From: Candidatus Avedoeria danica
GTDB lineage: Bacteria; Chloroflexota; Anaerolineae; Epilineales; Epilineaceae
Assembly (NCBI GenBank): GCA_016703025.1
Contig: JADJCV010000004.1
Coordinates: forward strand, 1,925,501 to 1,989,500
DNA length: 64,000 nt
Direction of reading: 5' to 3'
How positions within the stretch are numbered: the first letter of the stretch is position 1; each line of letters opens with the position of its first letter. The position numbers were made by a program, and so were the translations under genes. Below, piece after piece: positions 9,152 to 19,700 of this stretch. The notes beneath the pieces were generated by a model. That model was not told where the DNA came from and searched no databases. It was given only the letters and a program-made list of their open reading frames with translations.

Positions 9152-12100
9152 ATGTCCCATCCCTCGCGCACCGTGCGCCGATCGTTCCTGACGCCCAGCA
9201 AGCGCCGCCTGAGCGCCCTCGTGGCCTTGTTCGCCCTCGCTGCGCTCATGCCCGTTGCGGCCGGCGCCGCACTCGCCTCGTCGACGGCCGCGACGACCGC
9301 CGCGCTCAGCACGGCGTTCGTCACACCGGTCGACGGCGACGACATCGCCACCACCGACCCCGTCGCAGCCGAGCGCGCCGCGCTGGCGGACGACCCCGAT
9401 TTCTCCCACCGCCTGATCGTCCAACTCAGCACGCCCTCGCTGTCCGAGTGGGCGGCCGCCGGCACTGCGCCGCGCTCGGTCGCCTATGACGCCGAGGGTC
9501 TGCTGGACGACGACAGCCCGTCCGCGCGCGCGCACCTCGCGCGGATCGACGCCGAGCAGCAGGCGTTCCTCAACGCGCTGCCCAAGAGCGTGCCCGGCGC
9601 GCGCCTGTCCACCTACATCGACGAGTACGAGCGGGCGCGCCCGCTGCGGTACCGGCTCGTTCTGAACGGCTTGACGGTCGATGCCGGCCTGAACGCCGAC
9701 GTGGCGAAGCTCGAGGCCGCGCTCCGCGCGATGCCCGGTGTGAAGCACGTCGGCCGCGATACCGCCCACCAGCCGACGATGTACGATTCCATCGGGCTCA
9801 TCAACGCCCCCGCGGCCTGGGACAACACGGCCGTCGGCGGCGCGGCGAACGCCGGTGCCGGCATCCGCGCGGCCTCGATGGACGGCGGCATCCACAAGGA
9901 CGCGCCGATGTTCAGCGGCGCCGGCTACCTGATGCCGATCGGCTACCCGATCGGTTATGTCGAGAATACGAACGGCAAGATCATCGCCAGCCGGGTCTAC
10001 TTCCGGAGCTGGGATCCGCCGGCGCCCGGCGACGACACCGCTTGGCCCGGAGCGTTCGGCACCGAGCACGGCGTGCACACCTCGGGCACCATGGCCGGCA
10101 ACCGCATCGAGGCCACCTTCCCGGGCGCCGCGGCGCCGGTGACGATCAGCGGCGTCGCGCCGCGGGCGTACGTGATGAGCTACCGCGTCTTCTACTCCAG
10201 CGTGAACGGCATCGGCAGCTTCTACAACGCCGAGGGCATTCAGGCCCTCGAGGACATCGTCCGCGACCGCGCCCACACGCTGAACAACTCGTGGGGCGGC
10301 GGCCCCGGCTCGATCGGCGGCGCGTTCGACGCGCTGGACACGGCGCTCCTGAACGTCTTCCGGAGCGGCATCTTCGTCAGCATGTCCAACGGCAACGCCG
10401 GCCCCGGCCCCGGCACGGGCGATCACCCATCCGACGATTACATCAACGTCGCAGCGTCGACCAAGGGCTCGGCCTTCGTTTCGGGCGGCGTCGACGTCGT
10501 CGCGCCGGCTCCCGTCCCCGGGACGCTCACGGGCCTTGCCTACAGCGCGGCCGGCTTCGGCGGCGAGTTGGCGATCGGTCAGCGCGTCGGTCCGTTCAAT
10601 TGGACGCCCGCGACGGTGATCTCGGCCACGAACGGCCTCGGATGCGAGCCGTTCCCGGCCGGGGCATTCGCGGGCCGCGCCGCCCTGATCGAGCGGGGCG
10701 TGTGCGAGTTCTCGCTCAAGGCGCTGAACGCGCAGACGGCTGGCGCGACGATGGTGATCATCTTCAACCATACCGCGGGCGGCGACGGAGCACCGGGCAT
10801 GGGTGCCGGCGCAAGCGGTGCCAAGGTCACGGTCCCGACGATCTCCGTTGGGCACTCGAACGGCGTGGCGCTCTTCGACTGGCAGGCGCAGCACGGAGCC
10901 GCGGCGCAGCTTGTGATCGACACTGTGGCGCACCTTTGGCGAAGCACCGAGCATCCGAACGACATCGCGCCGCCGGACTTGATCGCCGGCTTCTCGAGCC
11001 GCGGCCCGAGCTCGGCCGGTACCCTCAAGCCCGACATCGCCGCACCCGGCGTCGACATCATGAGCCAGGGCTACGCACCGGGCGGCGGCGAGGGACGTCA
11101 CCTCGGCTTCGGCCAGGTCGGCGGGACGTCGATGGCGAGCCCGCACGTGGCCGGCGCGGCGACGATGATCCGCCAGATCCACAAGGACTGGACGCCGGCC
11201 ATGATCAAGTCGGCCCTGATGAGCACGTCCAAGTACATGGACGTCTGGGTCGACGATCGGCCGGCGCAGCCGCTCGACATGGGCGCGGGCCGGTTGGACC
11301 TGACGAACGCGGCCGATCCGGGCGTCATCCTCAGCCCGCCGAGCCTGAGCTACGGCTGGCAGCTCGTCGGCACGAGCAAGACGATCGAGGTCACGCTGTC
11401 CAGCGTCGCGGCCGGCGCCGAGACGTACGCCGTCACGACCGTGGACACGCGCGGCGGGTTCACGGCCACGACGGCGGTCAAGGGGATGACGGTTTCGCCG
11501 ACGACGGTCAACGTGCCGGCCGGTGGAACCGCCAAGTTCAACGTCACGTGGAACACGACCGACCTGCCGCTCGGCGACGCGCAGGGCTTCGTCGTCCTGA
11601 CGGGCGAGAAGTACAAGGCCCACCTGCCCGCCTGGACGCGCGTCACGCCGCCGCCGGCGGATGCCGAGGTCCTGATCATCGACGCGGACGGCAGCCGCTT
11701 GGGAAGCGCGGTGCCGGTGGATTACACGCCCGCTTACACCGAGAGCCTCGAGGCGATGAACATCGCGTACGACGTGTTCGACGCGGCGACGGCCACCGGA
11801 CTGCACGTCCCGACGGCCACCGAGATGAAGGCCTACAAGTGGCTGATCCTCCAGACGGGTGACAACCGCAGCACGCCGGGGCTGAACGGGCTCGACCAGA
11901 ACCACCTGATGGAGTACGCCGCATCGGGCGGCTGGGTGAGCGTGTTCGGTCAGAACGCGGCGCAGGTGCTCGGATCCAACAATCCGGATGGCGGCACGTC
12001 GTTCTACGGCACGGCGCTGGCGGCCACGTTCCAGAAGGAAAGCATCAACTCGGGCACGGTCCTGACCCAGACACAGCAAGTGCTGGCGGGCGCACCCGGC

Positions 12101-12805
12101 TCGGCGTTCAACAACGTCAGCGTCGACATCAGCGCGACCGGCGACGGCGCCGGCAACCAGGGCTCGATCGACGAGATCAAGTTCGACACCGCCGCCGGCG
12201 CGATGCCCCTCCTGCGCTACGCCAACGGCGGCGGGATCGTCAGCCAGGGCTTCGTGGCCGGCGCCTACCGGGACGACCCGACCGTCGAGCGGCCGGGCCG
12301 CGCGATCCTGAGCCGCAGCGCGTACTTCGGCTTCGGCCTCGAGGGCATGAACGACGACACCGGCCACTTGAGCCGCCGCGAGCTGCTTGGGGCCGTCCGG
12401 AGCTGGCTGTCGACCGAGGTGAGCATCGCGGTGACGTCGGACGTCAAGCCGGCCCGCCGCCAGAGCTACTTCACCGTCAAGCTGAGCGCGATGGACGCCG
12501 ACTCCACCACGACGACGCCGACGATCGACACGGGCATCCGCTACCGGGCGACGTTCGGCGACGGGACGGGCGTGTTCGAGACGGACAAGCTCTACATCGC
12601 CCCGGACGGCACCCAGGAGGGCGCGGCCATCATGGGCCACGTCTGGACGCGGCCGGGCCGCTACCACGTCGTCTTCGAAGGCCGCGGCGCGATGGGCATC
12701 ACGGCCGTCCACGAGATGGACGTGGACGTGGCGGCGGGGCCGGAGTTCCATGACTGGGATCCGATCTACCTGCCGATCGTGTTGCGAGGGGAGATCATTC
12801 GGTAG
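9152..12805 (+). CDS. Secreted subtilisin-like serine peptidase (S8) with PA insert
   Basis: The 1217-aa exported protease has a signal peptide (about residues 15-42) and an inhibitor-like propeptide (about 84-205, ending MPGVKHVGRD). The S8 triad is Asp244 (SMDGGIH), His306 (EHGVHTSG) and Ser660 (GGTSMASPHVAG), with LNNSWGG as the oxyanion region. A protease-associated domain is inserted before the Ser (GCEPFPAGAFAGRAALIERGVC). Long beta-sandwich modules follow, then the C-terminal end PIYLPIVLRGEIIR, one case of the Y-[LMF]-P-x3-R motif. The ATG has GAGGAG seven bases upstream. The likely role is extracellular protein degradation for nutrients. It stands alone, facing away from the DEAD-box gene. 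Confidence 0.93.
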   Translation: MSHPSRTVRRSFLTPSKRRLSALVALFALAALMPVAAGAALASSTAATTAALSTAFVTPVDGDDIATTDPVAAERAALADDPDFSHRLIVQLSTPSLSEWAAAGTAPRSVAYDAEGLLDDDSPSARAHLARIDAEQQAFLNALPKSVPGARLSTYIDEYERARPLRYRLVLNGLTVDAGLNADVAKLEAALRAMPGVKHVGRDTAHQPTMYDSIGLINAPAAWDNTAVGGAANAGAGIRAASMDGGIHKDAPMFSGAGYLMPIGYPIGYVENTNGKIIASRVYFRSWDPPAPGDDTAWPGAFGTEHGVHTSGTMAGNRIEATFPGAAAPVTISGVAPRAYVMSYRVFYSSVNGIGSFYNAEGIQALEDIVRDRAHTLNNSWGGGPGSIGGAFDALDTALLNVFRSGIFVSMSNGNAGPGPGTGDHPSDDYINVAASTKGSAFVSGGVDVVAPAPVPGTLTGLAYSAAGFGGELAIGQRVGPFNWTPATVISATNGLGCEPFPAGAFAGRAALIERGVCEFSLKALNAQTAGATMVIIFNHTAGGDGAPGMGAGASGAKVTVPTISVGHSNGVALFDWQAQHGAAAQLVIDTVAHLWRSTEHPNDIAPPDLIAGFSSRGPSSAGTLKPDIAAPGVDIMSQGYAPGGGEGRHLGFGQVGGTSMASPHVAGAATMIRQIHKDWTPAMIKSALMSTSKYMDVWVDDRPAQPLDMGAGRLDLTNAADPGVILSPPSLSYGWQLVGTSKTIEVTLSSVAAGAETYAVTTVDTRGGFTATTAVKGMTVSPTTVNVPAGGTAKFNVTWNTTDLPLGDAQGFVVLTGEKYKAHLPAWTRVTPPPADAEVLIIDADGSRLGSAVPVDYTPAYTESLEAMNIAYDVFDAATATGLHVPTATEMKAYKWLILQTGDNRSTPGLNGLDQNHLMEYAASGGWVSVFGQNAAQVLGSNNPDGGTSFYGTALAATFQKESINSGTVLTQTQQVLAGAPGSAFNNVSVDISATGDGAGNQGSIDEIKFDTAAGAMPLLRYANGGGIVSQGFVAGAYRDDPTVERPGRAILSRSAYFGFGLEGMNDDTGHLSRRELLGAVRSWLSTEVSIAVTSDVKPARRQSYFTVKLSAMDADSTTTTPTIDTGIRYRATFGDGTGVFETDKLYIAPDGTQEGAAIMGHVWTRPGRYHVVFEGRGAMGITAVHEMDVDVAAGPEFHDWDPIYLPIVLRGEIIR

Positions 12806-12839
12806 GCGTTCGATTGTTCGATTGAAGGGGGGTCGACGG

Positions 12840-13050
12840 CCTGAGGCCCTCTCCCCCCGACCCCCTCCCCCAATGCAGGGGGAGGGTGAGGATCACGGGT
12901 TGATTGAGATCGAACAAAGCCATCGGTGACGAGAGGTGGTCGCATGGTCGACATGGCGACCACCTCTTGTTGTCCCCCCTCCCCGGCCAAGCTTCCTCCC
13001 CCTCCCCCAGCATTGGGGGAGGGGGTCGGGGGAAGAGGCCCTTTGGCCGC
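12840..13050. repeat. MITE-like element with about 45-bp terminal inverted repeats
   Basis: A C-rich arm at about 12840-12890 (GACCCCCTCCCCCAATGC within it) is matched by its near-perfect inverse at about 12995-13050. Each arm also folds on itself around AATGC/GCATT. The interior carries a hairpin with an 11-bp perfect stem, GAGGTGGTCGC (12933-12943) and GCGACCACCTC (12956-12966), extended by weaker pairs. It has no coding capacity. The size and structure fit a non-autonomous mobile element or a REP-type repeat. It sits just upstream of the dehydrogenase gene and may supply its leader. Confidence 0.65.
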
Positions 13051-13075
13051 CGACCCAGATTGGAGCCCCAAGCAC

Positions 13076-14218
13076 ATGTCCACCCCCACCCCTTCCCCCA
13101 CCCCCGTCGTCGTCCTCGGCACCGGCCGCATCGGCACGCTCGTCACGCAGCTGCTGGCCGCCAGCGGCGACTACGCCGTGTCCGCCGTCGACGTCAGCCC
13201 GCGCGCGGCCGAGGCGGCCATCCGCGGGGCGGACGACGCCGTCGTGCCCAACGCGCGGGCCGTGGCGGCGGACTTCGGTCAGCCGGACGTACTGGCGCAG
13301 GTCGTGGCCGGGCAGGCGTACGTCGTCAGCTGTGCGCCGTACTTCGCGAACGTCGGGATCGCCGAGGCGGCTTCACGGGCGGGCGCGCACTACCTCGACC
13401 TGACCGAGGACGTGAAGGTCACGCAGGCGGTGCGCCGTCTGGCGGACGGGGCGGCCACGGCGTTCATCCCACAGTGCGGGCTGGCGCCGGGCTTCATCAG
13501 CATCGTCGCCGGCCACCTGACGCGGGACTTCGAGAGCCTGAAGAGCGTGAAGCTGCGGGTGGGGGCGTTGCCGATCTACCCGAACAACCGGCTGAAGTAC
13601 AACCTGACGTGGAGCACGGACGGCCTGATCAACGAGTACGGCAACCCGTGCGAGGCGATCGTCGGCGGCGCGACCGTCGAGCTGAAGCCCCTGGAGGGCT
13701 ACGAGCGCTTCAGCCTGGACGGCGTGGAGTACGAGGCGTTCAACACGTCGGGCGGGCTCGGGACGCTGTGCGAGACGCTGACCGGTCGGGTGCAGGACCT
13801 GGACTACAAGACGATCCGCTACCCCGGCCACCGCGACATCGTGGCGCTCCTGATGAACGACCTCGGCTTGAACGAGGACCGGGCGACGTTCAAGCGGATT
13901 CTCGAGACGAGCGTCCCGCACACGTACCAGGACGTCGTCGTCGTCACGGTCAGCGTGGTCGGCCGGCGGCGGGGCGAGCTGGCGCAGGAGACGATCGCGC
14001 GCAAGATCTACGCGGGCGACGTGCTGGGGCGGCGGTGGGGCGCGATCCAGCTGACGACGGCCAGCGGCCTGTGCGCCGTCCTCGACCTGCACCGCGAGGG
14101 ACGGCTGCCGGCGAGCGGGTTCGTGCGGCAGGAGGACGTGGCGTATGCGGACTTCATGGCGAACCGGTTCGGGCGGCAGTACGATGCGGGTCACATGGTG
14201 TGGGAGGTCGACGTCTAA
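13076..14218 (+). CDS. Saccharopine dehydrogenase-family NAD(P)-dependent oxidoreductase
   Basis: The 380-aa cytosolic protein starts with a Rossmann fold, VVVLGTGRIGTLVTQLL, which binds NAD(P). It continues with YLDLTEDV, PQCGLAPGFI and ALPIYPNNRLKYNLTWSTDGLINEY, which are typical of the saccharopine dehydrogenase C-terminal domain. Members act in lysine metabolism or on related amino-acid substrates; the exact substrate here is unknown. I chose the ATG at 13076, which has GGAG upstream and starts just before the Rossmann strand. The frame is open further upstream into the MITE-like repeat, which is unlikely to be coding. The S10 peptidase gene follows after 57 bp, so lysine or peptide catabolism would be consistent. 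Confidence 0.85.
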   Translation: MSTPTPSPTPVVVLGTGRIGTLVTQLLAASGDYAVSAVDVSPRAAEAAIRGADDAVVPNARAVAADFGQPDVLAQVVAGQAYVVSCAPYFANVGIAEAASRAGAHYLDLTEDVKVTQAVRRLADGAATAFIPQCGLAPGFISIVAGHLTRDFESLKSVKLRVGALPIYPNNRLKYNLTWSTDGLINEYGNPCEAIVGGATVELKPLEGYERFSLDGVEYEAFNTSGGLGTLCETLTGRVQDLDYKTIRYPGHRDIVALLMNDLGLNEDRATFKRILETSVPHTYQDVVVVTVSVVGRRRGELAQETIARKIYAGDVLGRRWGAIQLTTASGLCAVLDLHREGRLPASGFVRQEDVAYADFMANRFGRQYDAGHMVWEVDV

Positions 14219-14275
14219 CGACGCATCGTCGCATACCGCAAACATCGCCCGCACCACCCACGCAAGGAGCCCACG

Positions 14276-15835
14276 ATGGCCACCCCCTCCCCCAAAGACA
14301 AAGACGTCCAGATCCTCAAAGGCACCGGGGCCGTCGTCATCGTCCAGAGCGGCGGCGACGCGGGCGCGGCGGCGAAGGCGGCCAAGGGTGCGGGTGGGGG
14401 CGGCGGGGATGACGACAAGCCGCCGCGGGACGAGGACGGCCACAAGGTCTCGCAGCACAGCGTGATGATCGGCGGTAAGAGCGTCGCCTACACCGCCCGC
14501 GCCGGGACGATGACCTTGCGCGACGACGGCAAGGATGCCAAGGCGACCGTCTTCTTCGTGGCCTACACACGCGACGGTGGCGCCGACGCAGCGTCGCGCC
14601 CGATCACGTATGCGTTCAACGGCGGGCCGGGCTCGTCGTCCGTGTGGCTGCACCTGGGGCTGTTCGGGCCGCGACGGATCAGCATGCCGGACGACGCGAC
14701 GCTCCCGCCGCCGCCGTACGCGCTGCAGGACAACGGCTACAGCATCCTCGACGTGAGCGACGTCGTGTTCATCGACCCGGTTTCGACGGGCTTCAGTCGC
14801 GCGGCCGAGGGCGAGGACGCCAAGCTCTTTCACGGCGTGAGCGAAGACGTGAAGTGGATGGCCGAGTTCATCCGCCTCTATGCCACCCGCAACGGCCGCT
14901 GGGGATCGCCGACGTACCTCGCCGGCGAGAGCTACGGCACGACGCGGGCCGCGGCCCTCGCGGCGCACCTCCAGGACCGCCACGGCTTCTACCTCAGCGG
15001 TCTCATGCTGATCAGCAGCATCCTCGACTTCAGCACGGCCTACTTCGTCCCCGGCCACGACCTGCCATACATCCTCTACGTCCCGACGTACACCGCCACG
15101 GCCCACTACCACCGCGCGCTGCCGAAGGATCTCCAGGCCAAGCCGCTGCGCGACGTCCTGGACGAGGTCGAGGCGTTCGCGATCGGCGACTATGCGACGG
15201 CGCTCCTAAAGGGCGACCGGCTGGACGCGGCGACGGCGGACGACATCGCCAAGCGATTGGCGCGCTACACCGGCCTCGGCGCGGACTACGTCCGCAGCGC
15301 GAACCTGCGCCTGCGGATCGGCCGCTTCTGCAAGGAGCTCCTGCGCAGCCGGCGGATGACCGTCGGCCGTCTGGACAGCCGCTACACCGGCCACGACACG
15401 GACGCCGCCGGCGAGGCCTTCGAGCATGACCCGAGCTACGCCGCGATCCTCGGCCCCTACACCGCCACGCTGAACGACTACGTCCGCCGCGAGCTCGGCT
15501 ACGAGAGCGACGTGCCGTACGAGATCCTCACGGACAAGGTCCATCCCTGGAAGTTCGACACCGCCGAGAACCGCTTCCTCAGCGTCGCCGGCGACCTGCG
15601 CGCGGCGATGACGAAGAACCCGCACCTACGGGTGTACGTCGCCAATGGCTACCACGACCTGGCAACGCCTTACTTCGCCACCCGGCACACGTTCGACCAC
15701 CTGGGTTTGGAGCCGCATCTGCGGGGGAACGTCCGGATGGGGTATTTTGAGGCGGGGCACATGATGTACGTGTTGGAGTCGGCGCTTGGGGGGTTGAAGG
15801 CGGACTTGGCGGCGTTTGTGGGGGGCGGAGCGTAG
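14276..15835 (+). CDS. Serine carboxypeptidase, peptidase family S10
   Basis: The 519-aa protein removes C-terminal residues from peptides. Family marks are NGGPGSSS, GESYGTTR (nucleophile Ser), NGYHDLATPY (Asp) and EAGHMMY (His), so the triad is complete. The N-terminal 60 residues are Gly/Asp/Lys-rich with no clear signal peptide, so the location is uncertain. The ATG has AAGGAG six bases upstream. It lies 57 bp behind the dehydrogenase gene and may share its transcript. It is convergent with the next gene. Confidence 0.92.
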   Translation: MATPSPKDKDVQILKGTGAVVIVQSGGDAGAAAKAAKGAGGGGGDDDKPPRDEDGHKVSQHSVMIGGKSVAYTARAGTMTLRDDGKDAKATVFFVAYTRDGGADAASRPITYAFNGGPGSSSVWLHLGLFGPRRISMPDDATLPPPPYALQDNGYSILDVSDVVFIDPVSTGFSRAAEGEDAKLFHGVSEDVKWMAEFIRLYATRNGRWGSPTYLAGESYGTTRAAALAAHLQDRHGFYLSGLMLISSILDFSTAYFVPGHDLPYILYVPTYTATAHYHRALPKDLQAKPLRDVLDEVEAFAIGDYATALLKGDRLDAATADDIAKRLARYTGLGADYVRSANLRLRIGRFCKELLRSRRMTVGRLDSRYTGHDTDAAGEAFEHDPSYAAILGPYTATLNDYVRRELGYESDVPYEILTDKVHPWKFDTAENRFLSVAGDLRAAMTKNPHLRVYVANGYHDLATPYFATRHTFDHLGLEPHLRGNVRMGYFEAGHMMYVLESALGGLKADLAAFVGGGA

Positions 15836-15898
15836 GCGGATCCAAGGGGCGTGGTTTCGTGCCGAAGTAGCGCGGATGTCCGAACAACGGTGGCTCCG

Positions 15899-16615
15899 TC
15901 ACTCCGTACAAACCGTGACCATCACCTCATCCAACGACCACGTCGTCCGCTCGACGGAGTCCTCCGTGACCCGGATCCGGACCTCGCCCGTGCCAAACTG
16001 GGCGTACGCCAGCTCGCGCGGGTCGGTCACGTGGTGTTCCTGCACCGCCCATCCCCGGTTGGCCTGGTAGCTGTCGAAGTTCAAAAACGTCATATAGGGG
16101 AGGGCGGTCTCACCGAAGATTTCGGCCGTGAAGTAGTCGCCGAAGCGTGCGTAAAGTGGATTCCAATTGGATCCGCGCCATGCGGCCGACACGTGCACGG
16201 CGGTGACGGTCTTCCCCGCCGCCCACGGGAAGCGAGGAGAACGGACGATGATTCCGAACGGTCTGTCGGCCACGTTCATCTGCAGCGCGTACGCCCCCGC
16301 GAACGCGCCGCCTCTCACCCGCTTCACGTCCCCCCCGTCCGTCTGCCAAGCCTCGCTCTCGAAGCCCTCCTCGATGGCGATGCGGCACCCCGCCGACGTG
16401 GGCTCCGCGCGGACGAGCGAGGGCAGATAGACGCGATAGGGTGACGCGCCCTGGGCGTCGGCGCCGCCGGCCCGCATCGACGACGCGAGCACGGCCAGCA
16501 CAACCGCATGGACAAGGCAGCGCACGCGCGCCGTGTGCCTCGTGCGGTCGGCGTCGATGATCCGGCGGGTGCGGTCGTTCGACGGCGAAGCGGGGGATGT
16601 GGGAATCGGGGACAT
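15899..16615 (-). CDS. Secreted beta-sandwich protein (MAM/choice-of-anchor-like) with YLPSLVR motif
   Basis: The 238-aa exported protein has a basic N-terminus and a signal helix at about residues 33-55. Directly after it comes RVYLPSLVRA (61-70), the Y-[LMF]-P-x3-R motif, here at the N-terminal end of the mature protein. The rest (IEEGFESEAWQTDGG, GGAFAGAYALQMN, WSLDEVMVTV) looks like a jelly-roll domain of the MAM or choice-of-anchor type that binds carbohydrate or mediates adhesion. The ATG at 16615 has GGAGG upstream. No enzyme residues are recognisable. Confidence 0.7.
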   Translation of the reverse strand: MSPIPTSPASPSNDRTRRIIDADRTRHTARVRCLVHAVVLAVLASSMRAGGADAQGASPYRVYLPSLVRAEPTSAGCRIAIEEGFESEAWQTDGGDVKRVRGGAFAGAYALQMNVADRPFGIIVRSPRFPWAAGKTVTAVHVSAAWRGSNWNPLYARFGDYFTAEIFGETALPYMTFLNFDSYQANRGWAVQEHHVTDPRELAYAQFGTGEVRIRVTEDSVERTTWSLDEVMVTVCTE

Positions 16616-16705
16616 CACGCACCTCCGGCGATCGGCCGCGATGTGTGCGACGGACGGACCATATGACAATCCATCGCGGACCCCGGTTCCATTGAGGCGA
16701 ACCCT

Positions 16706-16740
16706 CCAATCCAATCCAATCCAATTCAGTCCAGTCCAGT
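16706..16740. repeat. Pentanucleotide microsatellite (CCAAT)4 then (YCAGT)3
   Basis: Four CCAAT units at 16706-16725 are followed by TCAGT, CCAGT, CCAGT. It lies between two same-strand genes and may affect spacing of signals there. Confidence 0.9.
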
Positions 16741-16761
16741 CCGCCCCGCGCCGTCCCGCCC

Positions 16762-19700
16762 TTACGGGCACAACAACGTCCGCCCCACCTCCTCATATAC
16801 CGCTCGCAGGTCCTCCACCGCCGGCGCGAACCGGTAGTCGGAGGGCTCGGACGCGATCTCGCGCAGCAGCCCTTCGTCCACCTGGGCGCCGTACCCGACG
16901 ACGAACACGCGGGCGCCCGTGCCGCGCAGCGCGGGCAGCACGGCGCGCACCGGATCGGCCGGCCCGTTCTGCAGGCCGTCGGACAACAGGACGATCACCG
17001 GCAGTGCCAGCGCGCGCGGATCGCCCTTCACGACGTCGATCGCCGCCTGCAGCCCGCGGTCGATGCGCGTGCCGTGGCCGGGGCGCAGAGCCGCCAGCGC
17101 GGCCTCGGCCGCCCCGCGGTCGCCGGACAGCGGCGCGACGACGGTGGGCTCGGCATCGAACGCCACGACGGCGATCCGGTCGCGCCCCGCGGTCATTCGC
17201 CCCAGGAGCACGTGCGCCGCCTCGGCCGCGACCTCCAGCTTGGTGCGCACGCCGTCGGCGGCCGGTTCGGCCATCGAGCTCGAGACGTCATGGACGAGCA
17301 CGAGGTCGATCGGGCGACTCCAGGCGGTGCAGTGCTGGCGGCTGGCGAACGGCAGGTAGACCCGTCGGGTCGTGACCACTTCCACCCGCGGTACCGGGAA
17401 GCGCAGCCTCCCCGTGCCCCCCCGCACGTCGCGCCACACCACCTCGGCCTCGACGTTCGTCGGCCACGTGCCGCCTTCCTCGGGCACGACGTCGTACGTC
17501 AGCGTGAAGCGCGTACCGGTCGGTCGCGGCGCCAGCGTCCAATGGAGCGACCAGGTGAGCGTGCGCGTCGCCGCGTCCCATGCGGCCGGCGGCACGGCGC
17601 TGCCCGCCACGAAGCGCATGTTCGCCGGCACCACATCGCGCACTTTGAGCGTGTCGAACGGATCGGCTTCGACCTGCCACGCCCCAACGCCGTCGATCAC
17701 GGCCCCGGCCCTCTCCGGCGACGGATCGAGGTGCAGGTGATCCGCGCCCAACATCGCCACGAGGTTGGCGCGCACGGCGGCCGTGAACTCCGGCGTCGTC
17801 ACGATCAGCGCATGCACGTCGATGCCGTCCGCCCGGGCCGCCGCGATACTGGGCCGCGGGTCGTCCTTGAACACCCCGTCGCTGACGACGACGATCGCCC
17901 GTCGCGCGTCCGCCGCGCGGCGCGGGCCGTTCAGCTCGGCGTGCGCCAGGTCGACGCCGGCGCCCATCCGCGTGTCGCCGTCCGCCTGCACGCGCAGGAT
18001 CCGGCTGCGCATGTCGGCCAGGTCGTCCGACAGCACCACCTGCAAGGCGGCACCGTCCCCGAACGTCACCAGGCCGACGTCCACGACGGACGGGTCGAGC
18101 GCCCCCAGGAGCGGCACCAGGGCCCGCCGAGCGCGCTCCAGGGCGCCCGGCGGCACCGTCGCGTACTGGTAGCCGTCGTTCATCGACCACGACGTGTCCA
18201 CGACGAACACGATCTGTTCGGGCACCGGCACCTTCGGACACTCGCCTTGGACGGTGAGCACGACCGACACCGGTGACCCAAGCGGCACGCGCCCCGGCGA
18301 AGCGGTCTTGTCGACATCGACCAGGCAGGATTGCGGATCGGTCGAGGGCGGCAGTTTCCCGGGTGGCGGCACGGACATCTCGAACCGCCAGATGCCGGCC
18401 GCTTCGATGACGTCCTGCGCCCGGCCGACGAGCGATCCGACCTTCACGCGGCTGTAGGTCACGTAGATGCTGCCGTCCGGCCCGGCGGTGATGTCCGTGC
18501 CCTCTGCCCGCTTGGCGCCGGACGCGCCCGGCATCCGCCACGCCGCGCGCAACGCGCCGTCCGTCGTGTAGCGCAGGCCCCACCCGCCCCGCCCGAGGAT
18601 CACGATGTCGCCGTCGACGGTCATGTCCAGGCGCTGCGGTCCGTCGTGCGCGCGCCACTCGCCCAGGTCGTCCCCGGCGAGCGAACGGACGAGGACGCGG
18701 TTGCGGCCGGTGTCGGCGATGTAGACGCGGCCGCCGCCGACCGTGAGATCGGACGCCGCCACCGCCCGCCCGTCCGACGTCACCGGCCAGTCCGCGACCG
18801 GAAGGCCATCGGCCGTCCAGACGACGACGCGTGAACCGACGGCATCGAACGCCGCGACGGCCGCTGCATCCGCGTCGACGGCGATCAGGCGCACGCCGGG
18901 CACGCCGCTGAACCAGGCGGGCTCGACGATGCCCGTCCGCAGCCAGACGCCGCCCGGCGTGGCGGTGTACACCCGGTCGCCGACCGCCGCGATGTCCTCC
19001 GGTGCACCGCGGTCGGGCTGGGACGTCCCGAGGCTCCACGTCCCGAACCCGTGGTGGGTCCAGTGGCCGACCAGCCGCCCGTCGTGCGACCAGCGCTGGA
19101 TCGCGTTGTGCTGGCGATTGACGTCGACGTTGCGGGCGGACGGCGCCGCCGCGCTGCCGATGGTGTACGCACCGTCGAGGATGGAGAGGCCGTCCGGTCC
19201 CGACGTGACGGCGCGCGGCCGCACCGGACCGGTCAGCGCCGGCACGTCGCCGTACGCCAGGCCGGTCGGCGTCGCGTCCACCGTCCCGGGGACGCCGAGG
19301 CGCACCGGACCGAGCGTGAACGGGTCGTTGCCCTGCCACGCCGCCAGGATGGCGCCATCCGGCGCCACGTCGATCGAAACGCCGCTCACGACGCCGGATC
19401 GCCGGCCGGCGCCGGGCAGGTGGGCGGCCGGCACGTAGCGCACGTCGGGACCGTTGCCCGGCAACGCGCCGACGCTCAGCATGTCGGCGTCCTGCCGACG
19501 TTCCGACACGAACACCGCGCCGTCGCGAACGGCGAGGTCGTCGTGGCCGCCGTCCAGCCGCACGATGCCTTCGAGCGCCAGGGTGGTGCTCTGCGTGATG
19601 TTCAGCGTCACCGCAACGTGCTCGCTGCACGGCAGTTCGGACTGCGCGGCGACGGCCGGTCGATCCGGTTCGACCGACCGTCGCGCCGACTCCGCGACAG

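Noticed and set aside
12926..13075. N-terminal extension of the dehydrogenase frame
   Set aside because: It lies inside the hairpin repeat, has no protein character, and the Rossmann start follows the ATG at 13076.
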